This document shows positions 60,884 to 64,000 of a stretch of 64,000 bases of DNA, piece after piece (positions within the stretch are counted from its first letter, which is position 1; every line of letters begins with the position of its first letter). Position numbers and translations under genes: made by a program. The stretch is from Lachnoanaerobaculum sanguinis (GTDB lineage: Bacteria > Bacillota > Clostridia > Lachnospirales > Lachnospiraceae). The notes below the pieces were generated by a model. That model was not told the origin of the DNA and ran no database searches. It worked only from the letters and a program-made list of their open reading frames with translations. The stretch is taken from positions 124,001 through 188,000 of the forward strand of contig NZ_BTHK01000001.1 of the NCBI RefSeq assembly GCF_033242365.1, in the 5' to 3' direction.

Positions 60884-61741
60884 TCATCCTCCCATACTTG
60901 CAGATGTAATACCTTTTTTCAGGCTTCCGCCAACTGTAATGCAATGTCCTGCAAAAATATCATCATCATTAAAATATGCTGTGAATGAACCGCCTGATGT
61001 CATAGAAATTGATTCAATACCGATTCTTTTTGCAAAGCTCTCTTCTGTGATTTTTAGTGCTTCTTCCTCAGATTCGCACCAATCTCTTGCAAGGTCTACA
61101 AGCTTTTTCGCTGCAAATGTTCTCATTTCAGCATCCCGTTTTTCAGCACTTAAGTACAATTCTTTCATAGCTTTTCTTGCCTTTGTGATTCCGGATTTGT
61201 TGTCTTTATCAACATCCAAGGAAATATCAATATTTTTATCAAGCCAAGGAATATGCCCTTCAAAGCTGTTTATAGTTCTATCATACAAAAGCTCACCCAA
61301 TATATCATCCTCTATGATTATAGGCTTTTTGTACTCTGCAAGGATTTCTTCAAGTTCCGGACTTTGTGCATTTTTTTCTATTACATCCACTAAAAGAAAA
61401 TCAAGTCTTTTTATCATAATCTCCGGCAATTCCTCAGGTAATTTCTTACGTACCTTTAAATGATAAACAGTTTCTTTATCAAATTCCGGTATCAAATGAT
61501 TATCATACTCTTTTTCACTTGCTGCAAATACAAATCTACATTCTTCTTTATGTAGCTCTCCGGTTTCACAATCTATATAGGCCAGGCAGCAAACCGCCAC
61601 TTCCCAAAATCCGTTTCTCTTACTTGTAACATCACCTTCATGCCTAAGTACAAGAATTTCCTGCTCTTTTTCTTCAAAAGAGTTTTCCCATTCGTTTTCA
61701 GTCATTTGGTTTCTTTTTCTCATATAATCAATGAGTTCCAT
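60884..61741 (-). CDS. DUF2262-domain protein
   Basis: 285 residues. C-terminal half (about 140-280) is DUF2262-like: DDILGELLYDRTINSFEGHIPWL, then KLVDLARDWCESEEE, then SFTAYFNDDDIFAGHCITVGGSL. The N-terminal half is a charged alpha/beta region with WEVAVCCLAYIDCETGE. Family function unknown; common in immunity-type loci. Start ATG 61741 is 4 bp after GGGGTGAT and 5 bp past the preceding stop; the GTG at 61750 would overlap that site. Confidence 0.8.
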   Translation of the reverse strand: MELIDYMRKRNQMTENEWENSFEEKEQEILVLRHEGDVTSKRNGFWEVAVCCLAYIDCETGELHKEECRFVFAASEKEYDNHLIPEFDKETVYHLKVRKKLPEELPEIMIKRLDFLLVDVIEKNAQSPELEEILAEYKKPIIIEDDILGELLYDRTINSFEGHIPWLDKNIDISLDVDKDNKSGITKARKAMKELYLSAEKRDAEMRTFAAKKLVDLARDWCESEEEALKITEESFAKRIGIESISMTSGGSFTAYFNDDDIFAGHCITVGGSLKKGITSASMGG

Positions 61742-61746
61742 TAAGA

Positions 61747-62298
61747 TCACCCCCCTATAAGCTCTGATAGCTCCTTTTCACTCAACTCACCATTATTATA
61801 TAACTTTTCAAGCAAATTTTCATCAAAATCCATTTCATAGTAGTCTGTTACAAATTCCTTGAAGTCATCATATGTTTCACATATATATCCAAGCATCCAT
61901 TTGCTTCCGTCATCTTCAGACAATTTATTTTGATGAATTTTTCCGTCATACCAAATGAAAAATGTTGTTTCATCTATTTCCCGGTCATCAAAGAGCGAAA
62001 TATATTTTTCATCAACACCGTCATATATCTTTTGTATAACACTTTTGTCGAACTTCTCTTTAGCAAACTGACTCAAACTGCTTTCATGTGCAAATCCCTT
62101 TATTAAGACAATATCTTCTGTAAAAATAACATATAGAGTATCGCCTGAGCCGTTATCAACAATATACTTTAGATAAGCTTCATTTTCTTCTTTATCAATT
62201 ATTCTAAGATATTCCTCAGAAGGGTCAGTCAAGGCATTGTCAAGAAAATATAACGCCTCAAGTCCGGTTCGCATATTACCCCAATCCATATATTTCAT
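61747..62298 (-). CDS. Unrecognised acidic protein in immunity-like array
   Basis: 183 residues, strongly acidic. Stretches GLEALYFLDNALTDPSEEYL, YVIFTEDIVLIKGFAHESSL and FFIWYDGKIHQNKL suggest an alpha/beta single domain with a helical tail. No family named with confidence. Stop codon is coupled to the DUF2262 start. Ribosome site AGGAGT. Confidence 0.68.
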   Translation of the reverse strand: MKYMDWGNMRTGLEALYFLDNALTDPSEEYLRIIDKEENEAYLKYIVDNGSGDTLYVIFTEDIVLIKGFAHESSLSQFAKEKFDKSVIQKIYDGVDEKYISLFDDREIDETTFFIWYDGKIHQNKLSEDDGSKWMLGYICETYDDFKEFVTDYYEMDFDENLLEKLYNNGELSEKELSELIGG

Positions 62299-62307
62299 TC
62301 CATACTC

Positions 62308-62757
62308 CTATTTTAAATCCGCTTTTTTATATCTTCCGGAAACATATCCTAAAATACAAATCTGAGCTATATTCCATTCATTTGCAAGATAGATGCTGCA
62401 TCTGACTTCATCACCTAAAGTATTTTTTGCAATAAACTCATATCTTCCCAGTTCTTCATTATTTGAAATTCTTTCAATATCTGCTACATATGTTTCCGTA
62501 AAAAACCTGTTAAATTCATCCCAAGCGGTTAGTGCATCCGCTTTTGTAATTTCCACCTTTAGACAATATCCGATACTGACCTTGCACCTTTTCTTTCTTC
62601 CGGTTTCATCAGCCTTAAATACTTTTGTACTGCCCTTATCAAATACCCATTCCTTATCCTTCAGTGCGGCTACCTTTTCTGTCAATATATCCTTAAATTT
62701 GACGATATTATCCGAAAAGTAATTACAGGCATTTTCAAAAATCTCTAAATTGTCCAT
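62308..62757 (-). CDS. Unrecognised small protein in immunity-like array
   Basis: 149 residues, alpha/beta, Lys-rich. DNLEIFENACNYFSDNIVKF opening; KADALTAWDEFNRFFTETYV and CSIYLANEWNIAQICILGYV later. No recognised family. 9-bp gap to the next gene. Upstream gap of 54 bp to the CbrC-like gene holds only a ribosome site. Confidence 0.65.
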   Translation of the reverse strand: MDNLEIFENACNYFSDNIVKFKDILTEKVAALKDKEWVFDKGSTKVFKADETGRKKRCKVSIGYCLKVEITKADALTAWDEFNRFFTETYVADIERISNNEELGRYEFIAKNTLGDEVRCSIYLANEWNIAQICILGYVSGRYKKADLK

Positions 62758-62811
62758 TTTGATTATTCCTTTTATGATATTAAATCTGCTCTAATCTTAC
62801 GATCAAAAATA

Positions 62812-63663
62812 TCAGTCGACATCCACCCACAAATGATGTTTTCCACAGTGTAAACATCTAAATAAATATCCACAAATCGATCCGTCTTTTTCCAGATAGC
62901 CTTCTATATCATTAAACTCGTTTCGCTTATTGTACTCTTCAAAGACTTCTTCTGCAATTCCCATTTCTTTTAATTCATTTGTTCCTACGCTGCCAAGATA
63001 TGCACAGTAATCATTACAACAATAAAGCCAATACTCACCCTGCCAACTCAAATACCCCGGTGTTCTATAAAAGAGTTCATCTCTCTTTTCCTTATCCGGT
63101 ACAAAGTCATCATCAACATCTTGAATGAAATCGGCATCATATTTCTTTGCGGCTTCTCCGTTTGAGATACATACAGGGCAAAGATAATCCACATCATCTA
63201 CAGCATATGGCCTTTTTACATAGTAGGTGTTACTTTCTTTACCGCAACAAGGACATATTTTTGCTTCACCTTCTATAAACGAACCTGTCTCCAAAGGATC
63301 GGGATGATATCTGAATTTCGGCAATAATTTTTTACGCTCTTCCCTTTTGAGCCTTTCCTCTTTATTTAACGGCCTTGGTGTTGCAAATCTGTCACCATGA
63401 CTCTCATTTAAGTCTTTTAACCCCAAAAACTTTTTAATCTGTTCTCTGTCTGTTTTATCATATATACTTTCATACAGTTTATATGCACTTTCCATCTTAT
63501 AGAGCAGTTGATAGACATCAACCAGTACTTCCATTGCCTCTTTTTCGGTTCTAACTTTCAGTCTGTCAGCAAATTCATATAATGCCAATACACTTGCCTC
63601 ATTTTCATGCTGCTTTACAAAGTTTTCTTTTAAGCTGATATATTCTTTTAAAAATTCGTTCAT
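62812..63663 (-). CDS. CbrC (UPF0167)-family protein with helical N-terminal extension
   Basis: 283 residues. N-terminal helical part (1-110). Residues about 115-283 are CbrC-like: FRYHPDPLETGSF, then zinc-type CPCCGKES and LCPVCISNG pairs, WQGEYWLYCCNDYCAYLG, and late FRCLHCGKHHLWVD. Cys pairs indicate bound metal. E. coli CbrC is linked to colicin E2 tolerance, and homologues recur in bacteriocin/toxin immunity loci. Confidence 0.85.
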   Translation of the reverse strand: MNEFLKEYISLKENFVKQHENEASVLALYEFADRLKVRTEKEAMEVLVDVYQLLYKMESAYKLYESIYDKTDREQIKKFLGLKDLNESHGDRFATPRPLNKEERLKREERKKLLPKFRYHPDPLETGSFIEGEAKICPCCGKESNTYYVKRPYAVDDVDYLCPVCISNGEAAKKYDADFIQDVDDDFVPDKEKRDELFYRTPGYLSWQGEYWLYCCNDYCAYLGSVGTNELKEMGIAEEVFEEYNKRNEFNDIEGYLEKDGSICGYLFRCLHCGKHHLWVDVD

Positions 63664-63689
63664 ATTTTATCCTTATATAATCAAAGCAT

Positions 63690-64000
63690 CTAATAATGTT
63701 CTTTTACATACTCTATAAATTCATATATGTCAGAAGATACCTCTTCCATTTCAAGTGATCCGAGTGCACCCAAATCATTTTTATATATGGTATCGTCAGA
63801 GTCCTTTTTGATAAAGAAAGCCAAATCTCCGTCCTGACCGATCATGAAAAAATCAGGCTCATATTCAAAAACCTCATATGTCAGATTTCTTTCCGGCAAA
63901 TCTTTTTCTTCATAAAGTATCACACCTGTATCTTCTATTGCAAACCCTTCACTTCCTTTTATTTCCTCTAAAAACTTTTCATACATTTTGGGAAGTTTAA
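63690..64000 (-). CDS. SUKH/SMI1-KNR4-like immunity protein, probably cut by the window edge
   Basis: At least 98 residues: YEVFEYEPDFFMIGQDGDLAFFIKK read as a whole (about 38-62) and LGALGSLEMEEVSSDIYEF near the end are SMI1/KNR4 (SUKH)-like. This is the commonest immunity superfamily of polymorphic toxins. An ATG exists at 63986 but has no ribosome site. The frame stays open (K-L-P-K) to the window end, where the usual N-terminal helix should lie, so the real start is probably outside. Confidence 0.75.
   Translation of the reverse strand, partial: KLPKMYEKFLEEIKGSEGFAIEDTGVILYEEKDLPERNLTYEVFEYEPDFFMIGQDGDLAFFIKKDSDDTIYKNDLGALGSLEMEEVSSDIYEFIEYVKEHY

Overview
The window looks like a chromosome segment from a low-GC, anaerobic, fermentative Gram-positive bacterium. 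The likely group is Lachnospiraceae/Clostridia, possibly an oral Lachnoanaerobaculum-like organism; that placement is inferred from protein character and gene order, not from a search. Supporting signs are AT-rich DNA, strong GGAGG ribosome sites, lipoproteins with Firmicute-type signal peptides, a GerW-type protein, a Prp-cleaved form of L27, ECF and heterodimeric ABC transporters, a TPP riboswitch, and an amino-acid-type reductive fermentation cluster. Most genes lie on the minus strand.

Layout. 0.1-0.5 kb: a YoeB-like toxin with an unusually short antitoxin under its own promoter and palindrome. 0.6-4.3 kb: mglBAC galactoside importer. 4.6-6.0 kb: citrate synthase (+). 6-9.6 kb: SseB-like protein, ApbE flavin transferase and a beta-CASP nuclease. 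9.8-13.3 kb: RNase G-like protein with the TIGR03936 and TIGR03960 radical-SAM pair. 13.4-16.8 kb: heterodimeric ABC exporter. 16.9-18.5 kb: uppP and ung. 18.7-19.6 kb: DUF364 protein (+). 19.6-22.5 kb: thiamine-precursor ABC importer behind a TPP riboswitch. 22.6-23.1 kb: tRNA operon Trp-Pro-Glu-Glu-Thr. 23.1-27.3 kb: rplU-prp-rpmA-obgE-yhbY-nadD-yqeK-rsfS housekeeping operon with a leader RNA. 27.3-30.5 kb: gerW, an Rrf2 regulator with a palindromic operator, two small paralogous membrane proteins, a repeat-rich 700-bp non-coding stretch, and an SDR reductase.

30.9-42.2 kb is the metabolic centrepiece. A GntR/FadR-type regulator is followed by a 2-hydroxyacyl-CoA dehydratase activase, two dehydratase subunits, a YkvI-type transporter and a family III CoA-transferase. 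A second transcription unit carries an acyl-CoA ligase, an acyl-CoA dehydrogenase, EtfB and a ferredoxin-fused EtfA. This resembles the reductive Stickland fld/had pathways, in which a 2-hydroxy acid is activated with CoA, dehydrated to an enoyl-CoA, and reduced by an Etf-coupled, possibly electron-bifurcating, enzyme. GTATACAAG-containing palindromes lie in front of both transcription units and are good candidates for the operator of the GntR protein.

42.3-57.8 kb: DUF5684 membrane protein, tRNA-dihydrouridine synthase, a Cthe_2159-like surface lipoprotein, a secreted choline-binding-repeat protein, uxuA/uxuB for hexuronate use, an AhpF-like reductase with reversed domain order plus AhpC, truA-ecfT-ecfA2-ecfA1, tRNA-Arg, a TraX-like membrane protein, and a MATE transporter (+). 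57.8-64 kb: a same-strand run of twelve small, mostly acidic proteins. SF0329, DUF1877, DUF2262, CbrC and SUKH/SMI1 types can be recognised, alongside a GNAT acetyltransferase and several unknowns. This composition is typical of poly-immunity arrays in polymorphic-toxin loci; the toxin itself is not in the window.
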